The position numbers were made by a program, and so were the translations under genes. The notes beneath the pieces were generated by a model, which was given only the letters and a program-made list of their open reading frames with translations, made no database searches and was not told the origin of the DNA. A stretch of 17,430 nucleotides of DNA from the NCBI GenBank assembly GCA_035288225.1, contig DATEAT010000130.1, positions 1 to 17,430 of the forward strand, read 5' to 3'. Numbering within the stretch: position 1 is the stretch's first letter; each line of letters opens with the position of its first letter. This stretch comes from RBG-16-64-43 sp035288225. GTDB lineage: Bacteria; Chloroflexota; Anaerolineae; Anaerolineales; RBG-16-64-43. Positions 1-7,107 of this stretch are shown one piece after another.

Positions 1-1
1 C

Positions 2-397
2 GACTCCGCGTTCGGCTCCTACGTCAAGACCAACAAGCCGTGGTTCATCGGCCGCGCGCCGTACCTCGAGCAGGAAAAGAAGCGCACCGGTGAAGTGGCC
101 CGCTTCCGTTTCGGGAAGAAGGGCGTTCGCATGGCCCACCAAGGCGACCCGATCGTGGACGACAAGGGGCGGGTCATCGGACTCGTGACGAGCTGCGCTG
201 TGGATGCCGAAGGGTTCTTGCTCGGCCAGGCTTATCTCGAGCGCAAGTACGCGGTCGAGGGCACACCCATCGCCATCTTCCAGTCGGCATCCGACAAGGC
301 CGAGAAGGCGCGCAAGGAGCTCACGCTGGGTGAGCGCGTGACGCTGCCCGAACCCGCCACGGTGCTCAGCCGCTTCCCGAAGAAGAGCGCGGCCTAG
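2..397 (+). CDS. GcvT-family aminomethyltransferase, C-terminal part (5' partial)
   Basis: The reading frame is open from base 2, so the gene begins before the window; 131 residues and a TAG stop are visible. The fragment matches the C-terminal half of the glycine cleavage T-protein (aminomethyltransferase) family. It has a KTNKPWFIGRAPYLEQE stretch leading into the C-terminal barrel, then GDPIVDDKGRVIGLVTSC, which corresponds to the family pattern of P-V-x-D-x-x-G-x-x-IG-x-VTS, then LLGQAYLERKYAVEGTPIAI, the usual last strand before the end. GcvT itself moves the aminomethyl carbon of glycine to tetrahydrofolate. Paralogues such as dimethylglycine or sarcosine dehydrogenase domains and YgfZ share the fold, and the folate-binding N-terminal half is not visible here. 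The exact substrate is therefore open. The GTG at 95 is an internal codon, not the start. Confidence 0.8.
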   Translation, partial: DSAFGSYVKTNKPWFIGRAPYLEQEKKRTGEVARFRFGKKGVRMAHQGDPIVDDKGRVIGLVTSCAVDAEGFLLGQAYLERKYAVEGTPIAIFQSASDKAEKARKELTLGERVTLPEPATVLSRFPKKSAA

Positions 398-533
398 ATC
401 AGAATCATGGAGAGGGCATAGCACGCATTACGCATGACCACGTTGGGGCGTCTCGCGCACAGTCCCCGCGTTGGGACGACGTGGCCGCACGGTGCCAGAC
501 TCCCTTCCGCACGCTCTACGGCCGGAGAATAGG

Positions 534-565
534 AGTGGGGCTGCCCAGCAATGGGCAGCCCCACT
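534..565. terminator. 14-bp perfect hairpin with GNRA loop between convergent genes
   Basis: Bases 534-547 and 552-565 are perfect reverse complements (14 bp) around a GCAA loop. It lies between the GcvT-family stop at 397 (+) and the stop of the small secreted protein at 589 (-), where a shared transcript-ending or end-protecting hairpin is expected. Neither strand has a T-tract after the stem, so it is not a textbook intrinsic terminator. It could instead mark 3' ends left by nuclease trimming. Confidence 0.55.
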
Positions 566-588
566 CAATGCTTTAGTCAACCCCTTCT

Positions 589-837
589 CTACGGTGCGTT
601 GTTCATGATAACCGGCATGTCCGCAACATACGTGACCACGTCGTAGAGTATGGCGTTCACCACGACGCTCAATTCTCCGGGGCACGGCAGAGCAAGTCCG
701 CGCGGGCGGCGATCCAGCGCCTGGACCGGTTGCGGCGGGCGGGGCGGGCCGAGCAAGAACCCAAGCAGCAAGCCGGCCAAGAGCACCGCGCATTGGAATG
801 CCGGTGCTCCGATGTTTTGCCTCGTCGGAGTCTTCAT
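589..837 (-). CDS. Small exported or membrane-anchored protein of unknown function (82 aa)
   Basis: I do not recognise this protein. It begins MKTPTRQNIGAPAFQ, followed by a hydrophobic helix (about residues 16-30, AVLLAGLLLGFLLG), then a proline-rich turn ending PVQA, which looks like a signal peptidase I site. A short mature part of about 45 residues contains one cysteine and a hydrophobic stretch (ELSVVVNAILYDVVTYVADM). The ATG was chosen because it overlaps the stop of the preceding gene as ATGA (bases 834-837), so translation is probably coupled. An open frame continues upstream to 888, but that would overlap the neighbour further and add non-hydrophobic residues before the signal. It may be a truncated relative of a longer secreted protein; a separate function cannot be inferred. 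Confidence 0.55.
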   Translation of the reverse strand: MKTPTRQNIGAPAFQCAVLLAGLLLGFLLGPPRPPQPVQALDRRPRGLALPCPGELSVVVNAILYDVVTYVADMPVIMNNAP

Positions 838-1268
838 GGCGCAATCAGCCTCGCGCCCTCGAGCATGCGGCAGGAAGCCGGGGGGCAACCCCAGGAGCTG
901 GAGTCGTCGACGACCCAGTACAGACTGAGGGAGACGCCTGTCGCCATCGAGGTGTTGAAGAGGCTCAAGAGACGGGAAGCCGTGGCCTGGTCGTCACCCT
1001 TGAAGGCCAGGTACTGGACGCCATCGATGAGGTTGGTGCATTTGATCTCCACTCTGCCCGGCTCCGGGTAATTGATGACTCTCACCTCGAGAAGAGCGCC
1101 GCAGGAACCCCAACTGGGGGCTGAGAGAGGTCTGGCAAGTTCAGCCGGCTCGTTCGGCGCGGCCTGCGCCAATTGCGGGAGCGGCAGGCTGCGCCCGACG
1201 AACACCGCCCCGGTAAACAACACGAACAACGCGGCAACCTGGAGTGCAAGTCTAAGCGGGAGCTTCAT
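834..1268 (-). CDS. Predicted secreted or anchored protein of unknown function (144 aa)
   Basis: No family was recognised. From the chosen ATG at 1268 the protein starts MKLPLRLALQVAALFVLFTGAVFV, a good signal or anchor helix, then LPQLAQA-APNEP, a plausible signal peptidase I cleavage. The mature part of about 105 residues looks beta-rich and has four cysteines: SCGALLEVRVIN, KCTN, and a late WGCPPASC pair. Two disulfides outside the membrane would be reasonable. AAGGAGG sits directly upstream of ATG 1268, which decides the start against the longer frame reaching 1358. The stop overlaps the start of the next gene by four bases (ATGA), making a two-gene unit of small exported proteins behind a candidate promoter at 1331-1358. 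Confidence 0.7.
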   Translation of the reverse strand: MKLPLRLALQVAALFVLFTGAVFVGRSLPLPQLAQAAPNEPAELARPLSAPSWGSCGALLEVRVINYPEPGRVEIKCTNLIDGVQYLAFKGDDQATASRLLSLFNTSMATGVSLSLYWVVDDSSSWGCPPASCRMLEGARLIAP

Positions 1269-1610
1269 CGCAGGATCCCTCCTTGAGAAGTTGAATGACG
1301 ATGAGGACAAACCTCCGCGGTTCGTGGTTGATTGTAGGCACGGACCCAGAATGCGCAAGTGAAGCGGACGTCACGAATCGTGGACGGGGCAACGCATGGT
1401 CCCGATGCTTGCCCTAGGCGCCTCATGCCTCGCCAGCGAAAGGGCGCTTGTAGCGGGCCGAGCAGGCCTCGTCATGAGTATGGCGAAACTGCCTTCGGGA
1501 GACGGCCGAGGCCATCTAGACGGGTGCCACCGGCGTGATAGGTGGGTGGCATCGGTTGTTCGCGACGAGGCCGCGGATTGCTGCGGGGCCCCGCTCACGC
1601 TAGTGGCGGC
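1269..1610. other. Non-coding interval between two exported-protein genes
   Basis: No convincing gene is seen here. The right-hand side should hold the 3' untranslated region of the lipoprotein gene ending at 1611, but I see no stem followed by a T-tract. The left-hand side holds the ribosome-binding site and candidate promoter of the gene starting at 1268. A perfect 12-bp GC palindrome (1583-1594) lies just past the lipoprotein stop. Confidence 0.5.
1331..1358 (-). promoter_or_regulatory. Candidate promoter for the secreted-protein pair
   Basis: On the minus strand TTGCGC (1358-1353) is followed by a 16-base spacer and TACAAT (1336-1331). The -10 matches five of six consensus bases and the -35 three of six. 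The predicted leader of about 55 bases would include the AAGGAGG ribosome-binding site of the gene starting at 1268. Confidence 0.4.
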
Positions 1611-2795
1611 TCACGGCACTCTCCCCGGAAACATGTCCGGCCTGCAGAGCGGGTCGCCGCAACTCCGGTCCGCACAGAAGACGGCAGTGATGTAGAACCC
1701 GCTGCCCGGTATGTTCGAGCGGCCAGGGAGGGCCTCACAGGTCCTCTGGTTTGCCGGAGCACATTGCGGAGGGAGATTCTCAGTGGCCGCCCAACAGGCC
1801 CCTGGGCAGCTTCCACCCGGGTCGAACCTTCCCCCCAGCGCAATGCACTCCAGATCCCCGCTCTGGACGCAGACCTGCCTCCCCACAGAAGGAAGCGTGC
1901 AAGTCCCGGGAGTCCCCTTGTAATGACAGGCATTGGTCCAGGGCTCGCAGCGCTCGACCTCTTCCGTGGTCGCACGTGAGACTGCCGTCGCGACGTCCAA
2001 CAGCTGGTTGCGCACGGCGGACGTGGCTGGATCAAGCTCGGGATGCGCCGCCGAGTAATCGTGGTAGTTGGCCATGGCGAGGGCCGCAATTACGCTCAAC
2101 TCGCCAATGTACAACTCCACGTCCTCACGGGATTGCTGCCTGCGATAGGTGACGAGCGAGACTCCATCGGGAGGTGTCGGATGCGACGATTGCTGCGAGA
2201 GCAGCGGCGCCATCCTGCCCGTCGCGATGGCTAAGACCCAGCCTGGGTGGTCAGCAACCCACGATCGGATGAACGCTGTGTCCGCCTTGGCGGCGGCCTC
2301 CACCGCCTGGGCGGCTTCGAGGATGGCCACATCTGCAAAATCCACCTGCACTGTGAATACGTGGGGCCCATCCCCGGCGTCAACCGTCAGCTCAAGGGTG
2401 CCTGGCTTGTCAGGCCACCCGATGCCCACGGTGGACGCCGCTGTGGCAATGCGTGTGGGCCGTCCGCCCTGATCCAATTGGATTTGAACAATGCCGCCAT
2501 CAATGGGGATTGCCATTCCAGTTGGCAGCAGGTTCTGGCAAGAAACGCCAATGGGACTCTGCTCGCTTTTCGCCTGATCCGGGTTTGGGGAAAGGGGGCA
2601 GTTGTCCCTCGAACTCGGCACTCCGTCCTGGTCGGGGTCGACATCTCGAACGGAGAGCAGACTCGTTGAGAGCGAATCGGGCTGCAACTGCGTCGTCAGT
2701 TGGCAAGCCATGGCGGTGAAGCTGACCGCCAGCAGAGGCACGACCAGAGTCTGTAGCCACGTCCTGCTGGAACGCGCGTGCCTGCTCGTGGTCAT
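1611..2795 (-). CDS. Lipoprotein with thrombospondin-3-like Ca-binding motif and Cys-rich tail (394 aa)
   Basis: The N-terminus has basic residues, a hydrophobic stretch (TLVVPLLAVSFTA) and a lipobox-like AMAC ending at Cys31, suggesting export and lipid attachment. Residues 53-74 (DPDQDGV, then DNCP and NPDQ) match the thrombospondin type 3 repeat, an aspartate-rich calcium-binding motif common in surface proteins. The middle (about 90-275) is unassigned and has an alanine-rich helical part. The last 116 residues contain twelve cysteines, including LECIALGGRF and GSCPGACW, the look of a disulfide-bonded extracellular domain. The start is supported by AAGGAG seven bases before the ATG. It follows the ferredoxin-oxidoreductase terminator, so it is transcribed separately, probably under the palindromic region at 2886-2915. 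Its role is unknown; a surface-exposed binding or adhesion function is an inference only. Confidence 0.75.
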   Translation of the reverse strand: MTTSRHARSSRTWLQTLVVPLLAVSFTAMACQLTTQLQPDSLSTSLLSVRDVDPDQDGVPSSRDNCPLSPNPDQAKSEQSPIGVSCQNLLPTGMAIPIDGGIVQIQLDQGGRPTRIATAASTVGIGWPDKPGTLELTVDAGDGPHVFTVQVDFADVAILEAAQAVEAAAKADTAFIRSWVADHPGWVLAIATGRMAPLLSQQSSHPTPPDGVSLVTYRRQQSREDVELYIGELSVIAALAMANYHDYSAAHPELDPATSAVRNQLLDVATAVSRATTEEVERCEPWTNACHYKGTPGTCTLPSVGRQVCVQSGDLECIALGGRFDPGGSCPGACWAATENLPPQCAPANQRTCEALPGRSNIPGSGFYITAVFCADRSCGDPLCRPDMFPGRVP

Positions 2796-2885
2796 CGGAT
2801 TCGCTCCTTCTTAGGTGGGCTGAGAGCCAAGGAGGAGACCCTGGCGCGGGACGGCGATGTGGGCTGGGTTGCATCTGTGGGCGGG

Positions 2886-2915
2886 GACGCTTGGCCAAGC
2901 GTCAATGATATATCA
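2886..2915. promoter_or_regulatory. Two adjacent palindromes, operator-like, upstream of the lipoprotein gene
   Basis: Bases 2886-2903 form a perfect 18-bp palindrome (GACGCTTGG and its complement, no spacer), and bases 2906-2915 a perfect 10-bp palindrome (TGATATATCA). They lie 90-120 bases upstream of the lipoprotein start at 2795 and just past the terminator of the operon before it. A palindrome of this length without spacer is typical of a dimeric regulator site. Minus-strand TTGCCA near 2937 with AT-rich TATATC near 2912 could be a promoter in the same place, although the spacing is loose. Confidence 0.45.
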
Positions 2916-2970
2916 ATACTGCATTCTTCAATGGCAACCGGCGGGTACCTCCGGCTCGGCCCTTGTCCGC

Positions 2971-3000
2971 ACAAAAACACAGGACGGGAACTCCCGTCCT
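2971..3000 (-). terminator. Intrinsic terminator of the 2-oxoacid:ferredoxin oxidoreductase operon
   Basis: An 8-bp stem (2981-2988 with 2993-3000) with a 4-base loop is followed on the minus strand by GTGTTTTTGTG. It lies 40 bases beyond the gamma-subunit stop at 3040 and has the standard form of a Rho-independent terminator. Confidence 0.85.
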
Positions 3001-3039
3001 GGTGGTCTGCGATGGATCGCTTCGAATGGGGGCGAACGA

Positions 3040-3576
3040 TCAGCCTGCTGCTGCGGCACCCTGGCGCAATGCCTTGTAGTTAACCGGCAAGAGTGAGCGA
3101 TGCCGCTCGGGCAGGTGTGCAGCCATGGCCTGCTCGATGCTTTCGAGGGTAAGCACCGGCAGGCGCGCGAGCAGCGCGCCAAGCATGATCATGTTTGTCA
3201 GGCGACGGTTGCCAAGTTTCTCTGCCATCTCGTTGGCCGGCAGCGCCACCGAAGTGATATCGGTCCGCACGGCAGTCCGATTGGCCATCGAGGCGTTCAC
3301 CGCCAGAACCCCGCCGGGCTTCACGAGCGGTTCGTACTTTTCGAGCGAGGGCAGGTTCATGGCAATCACCGCCTGCGGGTTGCGCACCAGTGGCGAGCCG
3401 ATCTCCTCGTCGGCGATGATCACCGTGCAGTTGGCCGTGCCGCCGCGCATCTCCGGCCCGTAGGAGGGAATCCACGTGACCACCCGGCCGGCATCCATGC
3501 CGGCGTAAGCCAGCACTTCGCCTGCGAAGAGAACCCCCTGCCCGCCAAACCCCGCGATGATGATCTCAGTCTGCAT
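3040..3576 (-). CDS. 2-oxoacid:ferredoxin oxidoreductase, gamma subunit
   Basis: This 178-residue protein has the gamma-subunit (PF01558-type) pattern: an N-terminal nucleotide-like loop GFGGQGV (residues 9-15), WIPSYGPEMRGGTANCTVI (about 35-53), and NMIMLGALL near residue 130. In the complex the gamma subunit helps bind coenzyme A and forms part of the catalytic shell around the TPP-containing beta subunit. Length is normal for a separate gamma chain. It is the last gene of the delta-alpha-beta-gamma operon, 33 bases after the beta stop, with GGAG six bases before the ATG. It ends just before the strong terminator at 2971-3000. The substrate cannot be read from this subunit. Confidence 0.9.
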   Translation of the reverse strand: MQTEIIIAGFGGQGVLFAGEVLAYAGMDAGRVVTWIPSYGPEMRGGTANCTVIIADEEIGSPLVRNPQAVIAMNLPSLEKYEPLVKPGGVLAVNASMANRTAVRTDITSVALPANEMAEKLGNRRLTNMIMLGALLARLPVLTLESIEQAMAAHLPERHRSLLPVNYKALRQGAAAAG

Positions 3577-3609
3577 GCTTCGCTCCGCTGTCCGCCAGTT
3601 CTCGTGCGC

Positions 3610-4380
3610 TTAGGGCCGAGCGCTCGCCAGCGACGGGGCCACCTTGTAATCGCCCAGGGGAAAAGCCGGCAGCATGTTCTGCTCGAGCCACTTGAGCGCC
3701 TCGAGCGGCGTCAGCCCCCAGTTGGTGGGGCAGGTCGAGAGCAGCTCGACCATCGAGAACCCCAGCCCGCGCACTTGGGCCTCGAAGGCCGTGCGCAGCG
3801 CCTTCTTCGCCAGGCGGATGTTCTTCGGGTCGTGCAGGCTGCGGCGCACGACGTAGGCCGCACCCTCCAAAGTCGCCAGGAGCTCCGCCATGCGGATGGG
3901 GTACCCGGCCGTCTCCACGTCTCGCCCGTAGGGTGAGGAGGTCGTCTTCTGACCGGGCAGCGTGGTCGGCGCCATCTGACCGCCGGTCATGCCGTAATTG
4001 GCGTTGTTTATGAAGATGACCGTGATCAGTTCCCCGCGACCTGCGGCATGTACGATCTCGCCCATGCCGATCGAGGCCAGGTCGCCGTCCCCTTGATAGG
4101 TGAACACGATGCGCCCGGGCTGCAAGCGTTTGAGGCCGGTAGCCATCGCCGGCGCGCGGCCGTGCGCGGCCTCGGCGAAATCCATGTTGAAGTAGTTGTA
4201 GGCGAACACCGAGCAGCCCACCGGCGCCACGCCGATGGTCCGCTCGCGCAAGCCCATCTCATCCAGCACCTCGGCAATCAGGTGATGCGCCACGCCGTGG
4301 GTGCAGCCCGGGCAATAGCTGTTGGGCGTTTCGGAGAGCGAGTGCGGCCGTTCGTAAACCAGTTGTTCCGTCGCCGCCAT
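3610..4380 (-). CDS. 2-oxoacid:ferredoxin oxidoreductase, beta subunit (TPP-binding)
   Basis: This 256-residue protein is the thiamine-diphosphate and iron-sulfur subunit that decarboxylates the 2-oxoacid and passes electrons toward ferredoxin. The TPP/Mg site is clear: GDGD at 97-100, NN at 125-126 and NYGMTGGQ at 128-135. Cysteines at 23 and 26 (CPGC), 56 (VGCS) and 217 (STCPTNWG) fit the four ligands of the cluster close to TPP. AGGAGG overlaps the end of the alpha gene and decides the start; the gap between the two genes is 12 bases. The short beta form with a separate gamma chain resembles the 2-oxoglutarate or branched-chain type more than the large single-chain pyruvate enzymes. The motifs leave the substrate undetermined. 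Confidence 0.93.
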   Translation of the reverse strand: MAATEQLVYERPHSLSETPNSYCPGCTHGVAHHLIAEVLDEMGLRERTIGVAPVGCSVFAYNYFNMDFAEAAHGRAPAMATGLKRLQPGRIVFTYQGDGDLASIGMGEIVHAAGRGELITVIFINNANYGMTGGQMAPTTLPGQKTTSSPYGRDVETAGYPIRMAELLATLEGAAYVVRRSLHDPKNIRLAKKALRTAFEAQVRGLGFSMVELLSTCPTNWGLTPLEALKWLEQNMLPAFPLGDYKVAPSLASARP

Positions 4381-4392
4381 GCGCCATGCCTC

Positions 4393-5508
4393 CTAGTGAG
4401 GAAGGACCTTTTCCAATCGTTTGAGCCACTCCACGCGGGGATCCGCCTGCGTACGAGGTTCGCGGGCCACGCGGCGAATCTCGTCCAGGATTTCATCCGG
4501 GAAGGGCACCATGCCGCCCATGCGGCCATAGAAATCCACGGGCACACGCCCGGCCACCGCCCGCTGAACGTCCTCAAGCATCTGGCCGGCATTCATCTCC
4601 ACCACCAGGAAGGCCGAGGCGCGCTTGGCCAGTTCGTCGATTGCCGCGTAGGGATACGGGCTGAGCGCGACCGGCCGCATGAGGCCCGCGCGGATTCCTT
4701 CGGCGCGCGCCGCGCGCACAGCCGAGAGCGCGATGCGCCCCGCCGTGCCGAAACCGACCACGACCAAATCCGCGTCGTCCAAATAGTATTCGCGGAATCG
4801 CACTTCGTTCTTCTGAATTTCGAGCCAACGCTCTTGCAGGCGTTTGTTCGTGACTTCTTCGTAGACCGGATCGATGTAGATGGAAGAGAGAAAGCGTCGC
4901 TCGCGCCCCTCGGCGCCGGTCAGGGCCCATTCCGGCGTGGCGCGTTTCACCTCGCGCATCGCCGGCAGCTCCGCCGGCTCCATGATCTGGCCGACGTTTC
5001 CATCCGCGACGACGAAGACAAGATTGCGATACTTCTCGGCCAGGTCGAAGGCCTCAACCGTCAGATCCACGGCCTCCTGGACCGTCGCCGGAGCCAGCAC
5101 GATCGGGTGGTAATCGCCGTGGCCGCCGCCGTGGACCATCTGGTTGTAGTCCCCCTGCGAGGGCGCGATGTTGCCCAGTCCCGGCCCGCCGCGCATGATG
5201 TCGATCAGCACCACCGGCAGCTCGGTGCCGGCGATGTACGAGAGGCCTTCCATCATCAGGCTGACGCCCGGGCTGGAGGAAGAGGACATAACCCGAGCGC
5301 CGGTGCACGCGGCGCCGTAGACCATGTTGACCGCGCCCAGCTCGCTCTCGGCCTGCACGAACACTCGGCCGAGCTCGGGCATGCGCCGCGACATCCATTC
5401 GAGGATCTCGGTCTGAGGCGTGATCGGGTAGCCGAAGTAGGCCTCCAGCCCGACACGGATGGCGGCCTCCGCCATGGCCTCGTTGCCCTTGAGCAGTTCT
5501 CGCGGCAT
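4393..5508 (-). CDS. vorB: 2-oxoacid:ferredoxin oxidoreductase, alpha subunit (VorB/KorA type)
   Basis: The 371-residue product has the alpha-subunit layout: an N-terminal pyrimidine-binding TPP domain with GYPITPQTE (26-34) and a serine-rich SSSSPGVSLMMEG segment, then GGPGLGNIAPSQGDYNQM, and a C-terminal domain II beginning near DLVVVGFGTAGR. It pairs with the beta subunit to complete the active site. The gene follows the ferredoxin-like delta gene by nine bases; AGGAG overlapping the delta stop is the ribosome-binding site. Automated pipelines usually call this four-gene type vorB (3-methyl-2-oxobutanoate) or korA (2-oxoglutarate). The symbol given follows that habit and is not evidence for the branched-chain substrate. 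Confidence 0.88.
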   Translation of the reverse strand: MPRELLKGNEAMAEAAIRVGLEAYFGYPITPQTEILEWMSRRMPELGRVFVQAESELGAVNMVYGAACTGARVMSSSSSPGVSLMMEGLSYIAGTELPVVLIDIMRGGPGLGNIAPSQGDYNQMVHGGGHGDYHPIVLAPATVQEAVDLTVEAFDLAEKYRNLVFVVADGNVGQIMEPAELPAMREVKRATPEWALTGAEGRERRFLSSIYIDPVYEEVTNKRLQERWLEIQKNEVRFREYYLDDADLVVVGFGTAGRIALSAVRAARAEGIRAGLMRPVALSPYPYAAIDELAKRASAFLVVEMNAGQMLEDVQRAVAGRVPVDFYGRMGGMVPFPDEILDEIRRVAREPRTQADPRVEWLKRLEKVLPH

Positions 5509-5517
5509 GCTGAGCTC

Positions 5518-5763
5518 CTATGCGGCGGCCGGTGCGGGGCGCGCCAGCACCTCGCGATAGACGGTGATGGCGGCTTCCGGGCAGACCAGGGCGCAGATGG
5601 CGCAGCCGGTACAACCCTCCGCTTTGAGGCGCGCCGGGTGGAAACCCTTGGGCGTCAGCCGGTCGGATGCGATCTCGAGCACCTGCTGCGGGCAGGCGCT
5701 GACGCACAGCTCGCATCCTTTGCAGAAGATTTCACTGATGACGACTCGGCCTCGAACGGCCAT
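5518..5763 (-). CDS. 2-oxoacid:ferredoxin oxidoreductase, delta subunit (2x[4Fe-4S] ferredoxin)
   Basis: This 81-residue protein is a bacterial-type ferredoxin domain with two complete CxxCxxCxxxC(P) sets: Cys14, 17, 20, 24 and Cys51, 54, 57, 61. Both are followed by the expected proline. As the delta subunit it would carry electrons from the beta-subunit cluster to free ferredoxin. It is the first gene of the operon, with GAGGAG eight bases before the ATG. The Ala/Pro-rich end (ARPAPAAA) is probably disordered. A stand-alone ferredoxin is possible, but the position directly before alpha and beta favours the complex. Confidence 0.92.
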   Translation of the reverse strand: MAVRGRVVISEIFCKGCELCVSACPQQVLEIASDRLTPKGFHPARLKAEGCTGCAICALVCPEAAITVYREVLARPAPAAA

Positions 5764-5817
5764 CCGTCCATCTCCTCAAGTGCGAAGTCTGACAAAGGCT
5801 AACGAATTTCTCTTCAT

Positions 5818-5845
5818 TCGATAGGGTAACTTCGAGACAGGTCAA
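5818..5845 (-). promoter_or_regulatory. Weak candidate promoter for the ferredoxin oxidoreductase operon
   Basis: On the minus strand TTGACC (5845-5840) is followed by a 16-base spacer and TATCGA (5823-5818). The -35 is good and the -10 poor. It is about 55 bases upstream of the delta-subunit start, in the divergent gap shared with the RNase D promoter. Confidence 0.3.
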
Positions 5846-5913
5846 CTCGTAGTGCCAACCGTCCTGCCAGAAATCGACAAAAAGCATCCTCTTACCAAGC
5901 GAGATCCAGCGAT

Positions 5914-5942
5914 TCGAAGCGTTATCATGCAAGGCGTATAAT
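5914..5942 (+). promoter_or_regulatory. Promoter of the RNase D operon, very short leader
   Basis: A perfect TATAAT lies at 5937-5942. The -35 region (TCGAAG at 5914-5919, 17-base spacer) is weak. Initiation about seven bases beyond the -10 would leave a leader of only about ten bases before ATG 5959. Confidence 0.55.
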
Positions 5943-5958
5943 ACGTCGCGACCCAGGA

Positions 5959-7107
5959 ATGGACAATCCCCTCCTTATTCAGACCCCTCCCGCGCTGCTC
6001 CAGGCCTGTGACCGATTGCGCCGCGAGCCGCGCCTCGCCGTCGACACGGAGTCGAATAGCCTGTTCGCCTACCGCGAGCGGGTGTGCCTGCTGCAATTCT
6101 CCACGCCCAGTGAGGATCTGCTCGTCGACCCGCTCGCACTACCCGACCTTTCCCCGCTCGGCCCAATCCTAGCCGACCCTGGCTGCGAGAAGGTCTTCCA
6201 CGCCGCCGAGTACGATCTGATTTGCCTGCGACGCGACTTCGGCTTCCGTGTCACCCACATCTTCGATACGATGGTCGCGGCCCGCGCCCTGGGCGAGGAT
6301 GGGACCGGCCTGGGTGCGCTCCTGCGCAAGGAACTCGGGCTCGAACTCGACAAACGTTTCCAGCGGGCCAACTGGGGTGTGCGCCCCTTGCCCGCCGACC
6401 AACTCGAATACGCGCGCCTCGACACGCACCACTTGCTCGCGCTGCGCACTCGCCTTGAACCCCGACTGCGCGAAGCCGGGCTTTGGGAAGAGGCCCAGGA
6501 GGACTTCCGGCGGGTGGCGGAGCATTCGATACCCGCTCCGGAGGCGCCACGCGAGGCGGCCCTTTGGAAGGTCAAGGGAGTGTTCGACCTCACGCGCTCC
6601 GAACGCGCGGTGCTCCTGCCTCTCCACCTCTTCCGTGAAGCGGAGGCGGAACGTCTCGACCGGCCGCCGTTCAAGATTCTCTCGGACGAGACGCTGGTCG
6701 CGATCGCCAGAGCGAACCCGGCCGGGCTGGCCGAACTCAGCGAGGTGCCCGGGCTCAGCCCGGCAAACGTGCAGCGCTGGGGCTCCGCGCTTGTGGAGGC
6801 TGTCCAGCGGGCTTCAACCGCCAGGCTGCCGGCGCCGCCGCATCGTGAGGCGGCCAGCGAGATTGTCCGCGCGCGCCACGAAGCGCTGCGCAAATGGCGC
6901 AAGCAGCGCGCGGCAGAGCGCGGCGTGGAATCGGATGTCATCCTCAATCGCGACGCCATGTGGCAGATCGCCCAGCGCGCCCCGGGGACGATGAGCGCCC
7001 TGCAAGCCATTCCGGGGCTGGACCAACACCGCCTGACGAAATACGGACATGAGATCCTGCAGGTGCTGACCCAGGCTCGGGTCAAGAAGGAAAGCCATGA
7101 GGATTGA
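5959..7107 (+). CDS. rnd: Ribonuclease D (DEDDy 3'-5' exoribonuclease with HRDC domains)
   Basis: At 382 residues the length matches RNase D. The exonuclease domain shows all DEDDy motifs: VDTES with Asp29 and Glu31 (Exo I), AAEYDLICL with Asp86 (Exo II) and YARLDTHHLL with Tyr151 and Asp155 (Exo III). Two helical HRDC-like domains follow, about 212-286 and 304-374, each with the PxF/PG and L-x-x-hydrophobic pattern that grips RNA. RNase D trims 3' ends of tRNA and other stable RNA precursors using two metal ions. The gene starts the plus-strand operon and overlaps the beta-CASP gene by 11 bases. The start ATG has only AGGA directly next to it, consistent with the very short leader predicted from the -10 box. 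Confidence 0.93.
   Translation: MDNPLLIQTPPALLQACDRLRREPRLAVDTESNSLFAYRERVCLLQFSTPSEDLLVDPLALPDLSPLGPILADPGCEKVFHAAEYDLICLRRDFGFRVTHIFDTMVAARALGEDGTGLGALLRKELGLELDKRFQRANWGVRPLPADQLEYARLDTHHLLALRTRLEPRLREAGLWEEAQEDFRRVAEHSIPAPEAPREAALWKVKGVFDLTRSERAVLLPLHLFREAEAERLDRPPFKILSDETLVAIARANPAGLAELSEVPGLSPANVQRWGSALVEAVQRASTARLPAPPHREAASEIVRARHEALRKWRKQRAAERGVESDVILNRDAMWQIAQRAPGTMSALQAIPGLDQHRLTKYGHEILQVLTQARVKKESHED

Noticed and set aside
1583..1594. Perfect 12-bp palindrome GCGGGGCCCCGC after the lipoprotein stop
   Set aside because: With no loop and no T-tract it cannot act as an intrinsic terminator as written, and such GC palindromes arise easily in this composition.
4048..5802. 584-codon open frame on the plus strand opposite the ferredoxin oxidoreductase genes
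   Set aside because: Its translation is rich in His, Arg and Asp with no recognisable fold, and it is fully antisense to genes with clear catalytic motifs. Long antisense frames are expected in GC-rich DNA.
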